From contig NZ_CP037940.1 in the NCBI RefSeq assembly GCF_004358325.1, positions 434,001 through 498,000 on the forward strand: a stretch of DNA of 64,000 nt. The letters run 5' to 3'. A model generated the notes under the pieces. The model had not been told where the DNA came from and searched no databases. It was given only the letters and a program-made list of their open reading frames with translations. Both the position numbers and the translations under genes were made by a program. Position 1 is the stretch's first letter, and every line of letters starts with the position of its first letter. Shown here piece by piece: positions 45,463 to 54,073 of the stretch. The DNA is from Periweissella cryptocerci (lineage in GTDB: Bacteria > Bacillota > Bacilli > Lactobacillales > Lactobacillaceae).

Positions 45463-45720
45463 TTATTTTTCTTTTTCTGGCCGATCTTTACCCTCTTCAA
45501 CTGGTAATTCATAATAATCGCCGATGAAGCGAAATGCTGAAGCAATATACAAATATTCCTCACCCTGTTCATCGACAACAACAACTAATTCATGTGAGCC
45601 CTGTTTAACTCGACGTAACGCGTCATAAGCAACTCCATACTTGAAGTTCGCATATGATTCATTCATAAATCTTGCTTTCATTACCTTACCAGCTTCTTTT
45701 TTTGACTTACCTATAATCAT
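45463..45720 (-). CDS. Hypothetical protein, mixed α/β, about 85 residues
   Basis: From ATG 45720 (an upstream GTG at 45759 in frame is possible). MIIGKSKKEAGKVMKARF, SYANFKYGVAYDALRR, then ELVVVVDEQGEEYLYIASAFRF suggest a helix-sheet protein with a β-hairpin, followed by an acidic tail. AGGG lies 11 nt upstream. It is not recognised. It stands alone next to the back-to-back repeats and has its own terminator. Confidence 0.55.
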   Translation of the reverse strand: MIIGKSKKEAGKVMKARFMNESYANFKYGVAYDALRRVKQGSHELVVVVDEQGEEYLYIASAFRFIGDYYELPVEEGKDRPEKEK

Positions 45721-45791
45721 ACACGTTTTTACCCTAAAAAGCGAATCACCGTCCTCCACGGGGAATTTGGCGGTGTCATTCTGAAGAGATA

Positions 45792-45915
45792 CCCACTACA
45801 TGTCTGGGAATTACTTGGCGCACCACGCTGGAAGCAGCCTCCCAAGCCAGTCTGTGCTTATGCCTGCGAACCGGCAACGCAAAACATCCCAGCATTTTGT
45901 TGCACAAAATACTGA
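45792..45915 (-). repeat. Structured intergenic repeat, copy 7 (truncated, reverse)
   Basis: Only the 3' arm (TTACTTGGCG in plus-strand view), the end of the last stem and part of the inserted module remain. The sequence leaves the consensus near 45915, inside the module. It faces copy 8, about 100 nt away, with the two in opposite orientation. Confidence 0.75.
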
Positions 45916-46016
45916 CTTCTTACCTTACATTAGCTAAATCCCAAGCAAACCGTTATTAATGTTTAATCCGTTAGTTTTTTCGGTTTGCGGTTTTGCGATT
46001 GCGGTATTCTGCAAAC

Positions 46017-46335
46017 TAACGGAGTGTCTGGAAATCACGTGGTGGGCGAAGCCTTTATACTGCAACTGGGCTGATATATGCGGAGCATGTATCAGCGCCG
46101 AGGATGAGATGAGGAGTCTTAGAAATTTATTTCTTAGACTCCCAGCTTAGCCGAGTTGTTCAAGACAGACATCCAGCCTGCAAGGCTGATCTAATCGCGT
46201 TAGGATTAGATTCAGTATTTTGTGCAACAAAATGCTGGGATGTTTTGCGTTGCCGGTTCGCAGGCATAAGCACTGACTGGCTTGAACATGTGCTTCCAGT
46301 GTAGTGCACCACGTGATTTCCAGGCACACAGTGGC
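46017..46335 (+). repeat. Structured intergenic repeat, copy 8 (with inserted module)
   Basis: Forward orientation. Arms TCACGTGGTG/CACCACGTGA as in copy 6; second hairpin GCTGATATATGC/GCATGTATCAGC with one G-U pair; GTTCAAG/CTTGAAC last stem with the ~115-nt module in its loop. So copy 8 combines the arms of one subfamily with the module of the other. The flank just upstream (GTTTGC...GCAAAC) can also pair. Confidence 0.85.
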
Positions 46336-46370
46336 AACAACCATACTCAAACAAACTATCACCGAAAAAA

Positions 46371-46412
46371 ACAAAAAAATAACGTTGAATCGCGAAGGAT
46401 TCAACGTTATTT
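46371..46412. terminator. Terminator of rpmG
   Basis: A perfect 13-bp stem (46379-46391 with 46398-46410), with A and T tracts on both sides. Confidence 0.85.
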
Positions 46413-46424
46413 AATCGAAATTAA

Positions 46425-46574
46425 TTACTTAGTTTCGCGGTGCAAAGTGACCTTACGATCACGTGGGCAATACTTGTTTACTTCGATACGGTCGGGGTTG
46501 TTACGACGGTTCTTAGTTGACAAGTAGTTGCGTTCGCCGCATTCAGTACATTCTAATGTGATGTGTACGCGCAT
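46425..46574 (-). CDS. rpmG: 50S ribosomal protein L33
   Basis: 49 residues, the normal size for L33. [36 protein letters not shown] and a final LHRETK are classical; the four cysteines (CTEC and the remaining CPR position, where only one Cys is visible) suggest a partial zinc ribbon. GGAGGG precedes the ATG. It lies 120 nt after the class B PBP gene, a conserved neighbour in lactobacilli. Confidence 0.95.
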   Translation of the reverse strand: MRVHITLECTECGERNYLSTKNRRNNPDRIEVNKYCPRDRKVTLHRETK

Positions 46575-46697
46575 GTCAAAGCCCTCCAATGGAATAAATT
46601 TTTTGTCTTAAATCTTCGGGCCGGCTAACTAGTAGCACATGCGCCCTCAACTCAAACTATATTATCAGAAATCTCCGATAAATGCTAGGGGTAAATG

Positions 46698-48791
46698 TTA
46701 ATTCCCTGAATATCCTGTTTTTGTAATCCCATTTGCGGGGTTTTTAATGATGGTTGATTTGTTATCAATGTACTTGAAGTATGCATTATACATGTCCATG
46801 GCCATTTTCAAATTCAAGCCGGAACCAAAGTTTGATTGTGGACCACTTGGCATCGCTAAGGCAATCGCAATGTTTGAACCAGGAATGTAAGTAACCAAAC
46901 TCAAGGTCAACGTTGATTTACCATTTGTAAATGTTTCCGCCGTCCCTGTTTTAGCATATGGGGCGGGTTTGTATTTTTGCATTTGCATCCCCGTCCGGTG
47001 CGCATTCGTCCCATTAACAACATCGTGCATCCCTTTATAGATGACTTGGCGTTGCGCGGGTGTCCAACCAACGGAATTTAAAATCTTCGTTGGAATTGTT
47101 GTTTGGATTTGATCCAATTGGCCATCGTTGTTTGATGATTCAACTGCGCCAACAACGTGTGGTTGTACCCGATAACCACCGTTAGCAATCGTTGAGACGT
47201 ATTGTGCTAACTGTAAGACCGTATAAGCGTCATATTGTCCATAGGCTTCCATGAGGGCCTTACCGGCATCACCTGGGCCTGAAGACCCCTTAATCCCGGC
47301 AGTTTCCCCTGGCAAGTCAATCCCCGTCTTCACACCAAGCCCAAACAAATTAAAGTTATTGCGCATAATGTTAAAGATATCCGGATTCATTTTGCCTAAA
47401 CCGATATTTGGCGCATAGTGGACGCCACCTTCAAGCATGGCTAGTTGCATCATGTACGAGTTAGAAGAAACTTCAATCGCAGTTGAGGCGTTCAATGGTA
47501 CAGAACCACTCTTGTTCCAGTCGGTACTCATGACTGGGGTGCCGGCAATTTTGATTGGTTGGTCATTCAAAGTACTGTTGGTTGGTGTAATCACACCACG
47601 CTTCAAAGCACCCGTGACCATCGCTGGCTTAACCGCCGAACCCATAACAATCGCTTGGTTCATGGCACCCAAGGCATTACTGCTCAATTTACCGGTCTTA
47701 TTGTTACGATCAACCCCAGCAATCCCGTAAATACCACCTGTATAAGGATTCATCGCGACGGCATAAGCACCGGTCGTTAATGAACCTGACATGTGGTCAC
47801 GCAACGCTTTTTCCATTGCAGCTTGGAACTTAGAATTAATCGTTAAGACTAGGTTATCACCCTTGCGCCCGCTGTATTGTTCAACCGCTTTAACAATCTT
47901 GTTGTTGGCCCCCATGACCACTTGGGTTTGTTCTTTGGAACCCTTCAACACAGGTTCATATTGTTGTTCCAAGTAACTCTGACCAACTGAATCATTTCGT
48001 GAATAACCGGATGCTAACAAACTGTTTAAACGATCTTCGGGCAAGCCAATCTTTTCAGATGTGACCGAACCAATGATGGCTTGCACTGATTTACCTTGCG
48101 GATAATCACGGCTCCAAGCAGTTGAAATTTTCACGCCTGGCATTTGGCTTAAGTGTTCACCAATTTGGGCAACTTCCTTGCTGGTAACACCGCTCTCTTT
48201 AATGTACGTTGTCGATAATGAGTAGGCGCCGGCCATTTTTTGAAAAATCATGGCGGCGTTCTTTTGCTTCCTATTCAACTTATACTGTTGGGGATTATCC
48301 ATAATCTGGCTTAATTCCGCTTGATATTGCGCATCTGGTGTCAAATTAGCGAAGTTAGGAATCACCTTATCAACTGCCTTACGTTGCACTTCACTAGCTA
48401 ACCAGTAATCAGCGACTGAACGTTTGGCTAACGTTTTCGTATCAACCTTTAAATATGAGCCCAATTCATTTGCCGTCACAAACATTTGGCTGCTTAATAC
48501 GTTGACCCCTTTTGTATATGAAATCGCTTGGGTGGAACTGTTACCAACTAAGACTTGTCCAGTTGAGTCATAAATCATCCCACGTTGCACATTCGACGTT
48601 TCAACCAGGTTATCCGTCCGATTGACGTCCGCCACAAAATACGCGCCTTTTTTGATTTGTAAGTAAAATAATTGTCCAACTAACGCTGCAAACAATAAGA
48701 AAACAATTACGATAATCAAATTTAATCGAAACGGTAAATCTGACCGGTAAGCTTTCTTTTTCGTAGCACGCCGTGTAAAACGATTTTCCAT
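46698..48791 (-). CDS. Class B penicillin-binding protein (PBP2/PBP2b type)
   Basis: 697 residues. A short cytoplasmic basic start and one membrane anchor (LIIVIVFLLFAALVGQLFYLQI) precede the dimerisation domain (GMIYDSTGQVLVGNS). The transpeptidase motifs are SAVK (in MGSAVKPAMV), SSN (in EVSSNSYMM) and KTG (in YAKTGTAET). It cross-links peptidoglycan; the lactobacillar gene next to rpmG is of the elongasome PBP2b type. Start ATG 48791 after AAGGAG. Confidence 0.92.
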   Translation of the reverse strand: MENRFTRRATKKKAYRSDLPFRLNLIIVIVFLLFAALVGQLFYLQIKKGAYFVADVNRTDNLVETSNVQRGMIYDSTGQVLVGNSSTQAISYTKGVNVLSSQMFVTANELGSYLKVDTKTLAKRSVADYWLASEVQRKAVDKVIPNFANLTPDAQYQAELSQIMDNPQQYKLNRKQKNAAMIFQKMAGAYSLSTTYIKESGVTSKEVAQIGEHLSQMPGVKISTAWSRDYPQGKSVQAIIGSVTSEKIGLPEDRLNSLLASGYSRNDSVGQSYLEQQYEPVLKGSKEQTQVVMGANNKIVKAVEQYSGRKGDNLVLTINSKFQAAMEKALRDHMSGSLTTGAYAVAMNPYTGGIYGIAGVDRNNKTGKLSSNALGAMNQAIVMGSAVKPAMVTGALKRGVITPTNSTLNDQPIKIAGTPVMSTDWNKSGSVPLNASTAIEVSSNSYMMQLAMLEGGVHYAPNIGLGKMNPDIFNIMRNNFNLFGLGVKTGIDLPGETAGIKGSSGPGDAGKALMEAYGQYDAYTVLQLAQYVSTIANGGYRVQPHVVGAVESSNNDGQLDQIQTTIPTKILNSVGWTPAQRQVIYKGMHDVVNGTNAHRTGMQMQKYKPAPYAKTGTAETFTNGKSTLTLSLVTYIPGSNIAIALAMPSGPQSNFGSGLNLKMAMDMYNAYFKYIDNKSTIIKNPANGITKTGYSGN

Positions 48792-48974
48792 AAGTCTCCT
48801 TTAGTGCCATACATATTTATTTTTTATATTATATTATTGTGGGAGTTCCCCAGTGCATTATTGTACCACATCACAACTTCATCACTAAGAGTCATCTACT
48901 TTGTTATAACGAAATGTGATAAAGTAATCAAGAGTCATTGCACTTTTTTAAACATATATTTGGAAGTGAATTAC

Positions 48975-51578
48975 ATGAAAAAATTATTTAATAAAAAGAC
49001 CGCCCCCTGTTGGTTAGCTTTTTTATTACCAATAATCATTATGGGCACGTATTACGCCATCCGCCAAATGAGTCCGTTTGGGCATTCGTCAATTTTGACG
49101 GTTGATTTAGGTCAACAGTACGTCGACATGTTCTCGGCCTACCGTGACGCGATTTTGCATCACCCAAGTACTTTCTTTTACTCATTTAGCAATGCACTTG
49201 GTGGTGACATGTTAGGGGTTTGGACTTATTACTTAATGAGCCCCTTAAACCTCGTTCTCCTGTTCTTTACCCCCGTTCACCTAGCTTCAGGCATCCTGTT
49301 GTTAACGCTACTAAAATACGGCTTAGCTGGCTTCAGCATGGCATATGCATTACACAAGATGCAGTGGCAGCAAGGCTGGCTCCTAACCGTCTTCGGCGTT
49401 GCATATGCCTTAATGGGTTGGATGGTCGCCTATGAACTAAACCTCTTGTGGCTCGATGCTGTCATTATTTTGCCGTTATTGATTGTTGGTTTAGAACACC
49501 TCATCGATCAAGGCACCTATCGCAGCTATATTTTTTGGCTGACCGCAATTTTGATCATCAATTATTATTTAGCTTATATGATTGCCATTTTCTTAGTGTT
49601 GTACTTTGTATGGCGCTTGACTTGGGAAGCCTTCACTTGGCCCGAACGCTTGGAAAAAGTGAAACGTTTCACACTTGCCTCACTGGCTAGTGCGGGGTTA
49701 GCGGCGGTGACATTACTACCAACAGCCTATGCGTTAACCCAAGGTAAAGGTCAATATATGACCGAGCACATCACCAAGATTGTGGAATATAATCCACTGT
49801 TCTTCTTTAGTAAAATGTTCACGGGTTCCTTTAATTTTGAACAAATGCCTACCGGTCAGCCTAACATTTTCGTTGCTAGCATCGCTTTGATTGGCGCCCT
49901 GATTTTCTTTACCGATGGTCGGGTTCGCTTGAGTACAAAAATTGGTGCGAGTCTGGTGACCCTTTTCTTATTCGTATCAATGTTTCTAGCGCCGTTAGAT
50001 TTATTTTGGCATGGGATGCAGTTTCCAGTGTGGTATCCATACCGTTTCAGTTTTCTCTGGTCATTCTGGTTAATTTGGTTAGCAGCTTCGACCTTCCGTC
50101 CGGGCTATTACATTAACCGCAAACAAATCATTATTATCTGTAGTACTTTAGTCGTGGTGCTCGCAATTGTGTTAAGCACGATGCGCAAAACCAATTTTAT
50201 GACGTGGCCACAAGTGCTCGTGGGAGCGGCGTTCTTCTTGCTCACATTGAGCCTCATCTTGTTACCCCGCTTTAAGTATTGGTCATGGCTACTACTATTA
50301 TTAGTCACTGCAGAAACTGCGACTAATGCCGCTTGGGATTTGAATAATTTCAGTTTTTTAACGCAAACCGAGTATCGGCGCAACGTCCAAGCAACTCAAA
50401 GCGCTTTACAAGAAATTCCAAATGACAAGCCGGCATTTTACCGAGTTGGTCAAACCTATGAACGCACCAAAGACGATGCCTTCATGCAAGATTACTTCGG
50501 TGGCGCGGCCTTTAGCTCTTCATTTTCAAAGCAAATGTCTGATTTTATGGGCAACTTCGGTAATCCCGATGGTGACAACTATGCCGTCTACGCCAACGGT
50601 ACCCTGCTTTCGGATAACTTACTCGGCATGCGTTACTACTTAGATGCCGCAGGACACGTGTCACCCGATGATGGTGCACCGGCGAATATGTTAATTTCTC
50701 AACGCCCCGATTTAAGCTCAATGCAAGCTTTGACGGAAACGCCGGATGTGTCGCTGTACCAAAACAACGATGCGCTGGGTCTGGCCTTTGCTGCTAATTC
50801 AGCCGCTCTGAGCGTGCAATTTAAGCGCGATGATCCTTTGACAAATCAAGAACGCCTGTGGAATGGAATTACTGGCAATACCGCGAATCCGATTTTCAAC
50901 GTCCAAAACTTTGACAAAGTAACCACCAAAAATGCGGATGTACCACAAACTGTGACTGGGGCCTTCATTACACGCAAAAAGCCACTCGAAGCCACCTCAT
51001 TGAATCTGTATTTCACCCCCAAAACAAATAATTCATATTATTTAACTTTAGGGGCGTCGATGATTCCCGATGACGTGACCATCAAATTAAATGATCAAAT
51101 CATGCATACCAACGATTCATTTCGGCATACGATTATTTTAAATGTTGGTGATCACATTAAGGGCAAAACGCAGAAGCTAACTTTCATTTTGAAAAAGCCT
51201 AATTTATGGCTGCAAAATGTTTCGTTATACGAGCAAGATAATGCGCAAATTCATTATCAAGCCCAAGCACTCGCGGCTAATAATCTGCACATTCACAGCT
51301 TCAGCCAGCGTAAAATTAGCGGTACCGTGACAATACCAGCCGACAAGGATTTATTAATGACCACAATTCCACAAGGTCAAGGTTGGCATGTTACCGTTGA
51401 TGGCCATGCCGCAGAAACAAACACGGTTGGCAAAACGTTCTTGGCCGTGTTGATGGCACCTGGGAAGCATCACGTTACCTTCAGCTATACACCGCCCTAT
51501 TTCACCTTGGGCGTCATGATAACTGCTGTGACATCACTGTTATTATTTTGGTTGTTTTGGTTCCGGCAACGTAAGTAA
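48975..51578 (+). CDS. YfhO family membrane protein
   Basis: 867 residues from ATG 48975 after GGAAG; the open frame extends upstream to 48804 without a ribosome-binding site. It has about 12-13 membrane helices in the first 510 residues, with the acidic SILTVDLGQQYVDM near the N terminus that is typical of YfhO. A large outer region follows (NDKPAFYRVGQTYERTKDD to FSYTPP), then a last helix. YfhO proteins are GT-C-like enzymes that decorate teichoic acids with sugars. It is divergent from the PBP gene. Confidence 0.9.
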   Translation: MKKLFNKKTAPCWLAFLLPIIIMGTYYAIRQMSPFGHSSILTVDLGQQYVDMFSAYRDAILHHPSTFFYSFSNALGGDMLGVWTYYLMSPLNLVLLFFTPVHLASGILLLTLLKYGLAGFSMAYALHKMQWQQGWLLTVFGVAYALMGWMVAYELNLLWLDAVIILPLLIVGLEHLIDQGTYRSYIFWLTAILIINYYLAYMIAIFLVLYFVWRLTWEAFTWPERLEKVKRFTLASLASAGLAAVTLLPTAYALTQGKGQYMTEHITKIVEYNPLFFFSKMFTGSFNFEQMPTGQPNIFVASIALIGALIFFTDGRVRLSTKIGASLVTLFLFVSMFLAPLDLFWHGMQFPVWYPYRFSFLWSFWLIWLAASTFRPGYYINRKQIIIICSTLVVVLAIVLSTMRKTNFMTWPQVLVGAAFFLLTLSLILLPRFKYWSWLLLLLVTAETATNAAWDLNNFSFLTQTEYRRNVQATQSALQEIPNDKPAFYRVGQTYERTKDDAFMQDYFGGAAFSSSFSKQMSDFMGNFGNPDGDNYAVYANGTLLSDNLLGMRYYLDAAGHVSPDDGAPANMLISQRPDLSSMQALTETPDVSLYQNNDALGLAFAANSAALSVQFKRDDPLTNQERLWNGITGNTANPIFNVQNFDKVTTKNADVPQTVTGAFITRKKPLEATSLNLYFTPKTNNSYYLTLGASMIPDDVTIKLNDQIMHTNDSFRHTIILNVGDHIKGKTQKLTFILKKPNLWLQNVSLYEQDNAQIHYQAQALAANNLHIHSFSQRKISGTVTIPADKDLLMTTIPQGQGWHVTVDGHAAETNTVGKTFLAVLMAPGKHHVTFSYTPPYFTLGVMITAVTSLLLFWLFWFRQRK

Positions 51579-51605
51579 TTTCAGGTTATGAAATAAGAAT
51601 ATATC

Positions 51606-51645
51606 GTAAAAAGCGCATGGAAAATTAATTCCATGCGCTTTTTAC
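51606..51645. terminator. Bidirectional terminator after yfhO and the 25-aa ORF
   Basis: AAAAAGCGCATGG (51608-51620) and CCATGCGCTTTTT (51631-51643) pair perfectly. Confidence 0.9.
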
Positions 51646-51700
51646 TATTCTAGAATTTTTAATCCCACAGCCCCCAATGTGTGCCGTGCTTTAAGATTGT

Positions 51701-51778
51701 CTATGATCCCAACATAACTAATGGTAATGAACCAATAAATGACAAGTGGGCGACAACAAAACTAGCGAGTTTCTTCAT
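51701..51778 (-). CDS. Putative 25-residue hydrophobic peptide
   Basis: MKKLASFVVAHLSFIG then SLPLVMLGS, a single short membrane helix with a basic start. It is too short for ordinary gene calling, yet it has ACGGAGGAAA at good spacing and a consensus promoter (51842-51870) with a leader hairpin (TGTGCT/AGCACA). The mRNA would end at the terminator at 51.6 kb after a ~90-nt 3' region. It could be a signalling peptide, a type I toxin-like peptide or a regulatory leader. I cannot match it to a family. Confidence 0.6.
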   Translation of the reverse strand: MKKLASFVVAHLSFIGSLPLVMLGS

Positions 51779-51841
51779 AAAGATTTCCTCCGTTAATCCG
51801 TGTGCTATGTATTTAGCACAAGTCACTACTTACTAATAGTT

Positions 51842-51870
51842 ATTATAACAGATAAGTAAAAATGTGTAAA
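51842..51870 (-). promoter_or_regulatory. Promoter of the 25-aa ORF
   Basis: -35 TTTACA (51865-51870), 17-nt spacer and -10 TATAAT (51842-51847), with TGT extending the -10. Confidence 0.75.
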
Positions 51871-52034
51871 GTGCCACTTGTTCAGTCGTTCACAATCGGC
51901 GTTATTGGCACTGGGTTGGTATCTGTTTCCAAGCTTTCAACGGGCGTTCGCCACTTAGTTGGTTGGACTATGAGGCACATATAACGACATTTTGAGGTAA
52001 GCGGTAGCCACTACATCAAAACTTATTTGGCACA

Positions 52035-52862
52035 TCATTTTCCGGCATACGCATTATACGTCAATTTGTATATCATCCGATCAGAAATGAACCGCATCGC
52101 AAATTTCATAAAGCGACTTGACCGCCCTGTTGGGTATCGGTGCTTAGGATTTTTTGACTTGATGGCCTTCTCCATATCGATGGCAACGTGGTCAGCTGGA
52201 ACGACGTCTTTGAACCCTTCGCGCATCATGGTTATTGCCCGTTGGGTTTGTTTTTCGTATGCGCCAGTTCCACTTGCAGCAACATTATTCAAATTATCAA
52301 TGGCGATTTCTATCCATTCAGACTCAGTAGCACTTGGTTCAATGGTCGATAATTGAATATTGAATTCGGTTAATTCTAACCGGACTGTATCAGTTAATGC
52401 TTCTAACCCATGTTTTGAAGCATGATACCAGGCACCCATCCAACCGTATCCCAGACCACCCATGGAACTAACGTTTAAAATCTGTCCTTGATTAGCTTGC
52501 CGCATAAACGGTAGTACAGCTTTCATCATTCGAGCAACACCAATTAAATTTACATCTAATTGTCGTTGCGCTTCTGCAAGGTCCGTATCTTCAAGTGAAC
52601 CGTACGAACCATAGCCGGCGTTGTTAATTAAGACATCGATGCGACCTTGTTCGTCGATAACTGTTTTAACTGCATTCCGGACAGATTCGTCATTTGTAAC
52701 ATCTAATTGTAGCGGTGTCATATTCAAGGATTTGAGTGAATTCATTTTTTCAATACGCCGTGCGCCGCCATATACAATATGTCCAGCTTTTGCCAAACGT
52801 TGTGCTGTTGCATAACCAATACCTGTTGAAGCACCAGTAATTAAGATAACTTTTGCTAACAT
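52035..52862 (-). CDS. Short-chain dehydrogenase/reductase
   Basis: 275 residues of classical SDR type. The dinucleotide site is LITGASTGIGYA, NNAGYGSYG follows, NVSSMGG holds the catalytic Ser, and WYHASKHGLEAL the catalytic Tyr and Lys. The GARRIEKM segment after the second strand suggests NADP(H) preference. The substrate is unknown. It lies just downstream of a TetR gene with paired operator-like sites in between, so it is probably induced by the TetR ligand. Confidence 0.93.
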   Translation of the reverse strand: MLAKVILITGASTGIGYATAQRLAKAGHIVYGGARRIEKMNSLKSLNMTPLQLDVTNDESVRNAVKTVIDEQGRIDVLINNAGYGSYGSLEDTDLAEAQRQLDVNLIGVARMMKAVLPFMRQANQGQILNVSSMGGLGYGWMGAWYHASKHGLEALTDTVRLELTEFNIQLSTIEPSATESEWIEIAIDNLNNVAASGTGAYEKQTQRAITMMREGFKDVVPADHVAIDMEKAIKSKNPKHRYPTGRSSRFMKFAMRFISDRMIYKLTYNAYAGK

Positions 52863-52876
52863 AAAATCTCTTCTTT

Positions 52877-52900
52877 CTTTTAAGGAATATTCATTCTTTT
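52877..52900 (-). promoter_or_regulatory. TetR operator-like site 1
   Basis: The minus strand reads AAAAGAATGAATATTCCTTA, with a GAATATTC palindrome. It matches site 2 at most positions and lies close to the SDR ribosome-binding site. Confidence 0.6.
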
Positions 52901-52910
52901 AAATGGCATA

Positions 52911-52936
52911 AAAAAAAACCGCCGAAGCGATTTTTT
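52911..52936 (-). terminator. UUCG-capped hairpin terminator/attenuator
   Basis: A 10-bp stem, AAAAAATCGC with GCGGTTTTTT, with a TTCG tetraloop, followed by more T. It lies between the consensus promoter and the SDR gene, so it ends tetR transcripts and may attenuate the SDR. Confidence 0.7.
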
Positions 52937-52966
52937 ATTATAAAGGAACACTCATTCTTTTGTCAA
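52937..52966 (-). promoter_or_regulatory. Consensus promoter with TetR operator-like site 2 in its spacer
   Basis: -35 TTGACA (52961-52966), which overlaps the tetR stop, an 18-nt spacer and -10 TATAAT (52937-52942). The spacer is AAAGAATGAGTGTTCCTT, near-identical to site 1, so the regulator would block it directly. Confidence 0.75.
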
Positions 52967-53538
52967 GGCTTTAGCGCCGCTTCAACAATTGCAATAACGT
53001 CCTCGATAGCGGTATCTTGCAAATTATAATTGAGGTGATTAGCTAGCATGTAAGAAACTGCCATTTGCCAAGCTAATGCAGCGAGTAAATGGGGATTTGT
53101 TTGGCGAATTTCACCGCGAGCAACAGCATCAACAAACGGTTTTGAAATAGGATTATCTACCCCGCTCATTTCCGCAAGCGATTCATCTTCGATCCGTAAA
53201 GTTTGCATGATTGGCGAATTGTTAAATTGTTGAATAATTAAATAGTCGTTAGCATGTTCTTTCCCATCTTCGTAAATTGCCCGAATCATATTCGCAACAA
53301 AGTCTGGGTTATTTGTCGTGGCATTACTGATTACGGAAAATACCCGAAGTTTTCTTGAACGATAGACTTGCTTTAATAAATCATTCTTATTCTCAAAATA
53401 AATGTAAATGTTTGATTGACTAATATTAACTTTCTTCGCAATTTTAGAAATAGATAAGCCAAATAATCCTTCTGCTAATATCAAGCCAGCAGCTGTATCC
53501 AATATTAATTGTTTTTTATTATCATCTTTAATTTTCAT
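52963..53538 (-). CDS. TetR/AcrR family regulator
   Basis: 191 residues from ATG 53538; a TTG at 53574 in frame is possible but less likely. The N-terminal HTH is LILDTAAGLILAEGLFGLSISKIAKK then VNISQSNIYIYFENKNDLL. The C-terminal domain is helical and diverse, as in ligand-sensing TetR proteins. It likely represses itself or the SDR gene via the sites between them. A TTGACA from the 41-bp repeat lies just upstream, so its own promoter may be repeat-derived. Confidence 0.93.
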   Translation of the reverse strand: MKIKDDNKKQLILDTAAGLILAEGLFGLSISKIAKKVNISQSNIYIYFENKNDLLKQVYRSRKLRVFSVISNATTNNPDFVANMIRAIYEDGKEHANDYLIIQQFNNSPIMQTLRIEDESLAEMSGVDNPISKPFVDAVARGEIRQTNPHLLAALAWQMAVSYMLANHLNYNLQDTAIEDVIAIVEAALKP

Positions 53539-53558
53539 AACTACAATAATGAATGGTA

Positions 53559-54011
53559 ACTCCGGTACTGTCAATTATTTTTCATTTGCAACGTAACTTA
53601 ACGGAGTGGCTGCCTTGCTCAAACGGTTCTATTTATTCTAACGCGGAATTGTCGTTTAGGTACTTTTCAATCATCGAATTGCTAAGGTTCTATTGGTCCT
53701 CCGTTATTTTTTCCATGCCACTGTGGCTTGTAGTCGGTAACTGTTTTTTCTAGTTTGAGTCTTATTCCTAACTAACGGAGTGCCGGTAAATTACTTGGCG
53801 GGCGCAGCCTTTACACCGCGACTGGGGTGAGATGTGTACAACACATGTCGCCGCTGAGGATAAGATGAGGAATCTTAGGAATTTATTCCTTAGAGTCCCA
53901 GCTTATCTGAACCTCACAAGACCGCATTTTGGCTTGTGAGGTTGCTTCCAGCGTGGTGCGCCAAGTAATTTACCGGCACGCAGTGGCCAAGTTTATTCAA
54001 TCCCACGTCAG
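53559..54011 (+). repeat. Structured intergenic repeat, copy 9 (long form)
   Basis: Starts with the 41-bp repeat (53559-53599), then a 5' module (to 53771) diverged from 1470-1611, then a full core (53772-53986) and the TTTATTCAATCCCACGTCAG tail. Arms TTACTTGGCG/CGCCAAGTAA. The last stem is AACCTCACAAG with CTTGTGAGGTT, perfect over 11 bp although its sequence differs from copy 1. The central hairpin pairs AGGAAT with ATTCCT. Located between tetR and polC. Confidence 0.88.
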
Positions 54012-54073
54012 ACGAAATGGAGCGAACAAAAACAGACCACCGTTCAACTGAACGATAGTCTGTTTAATTAATA

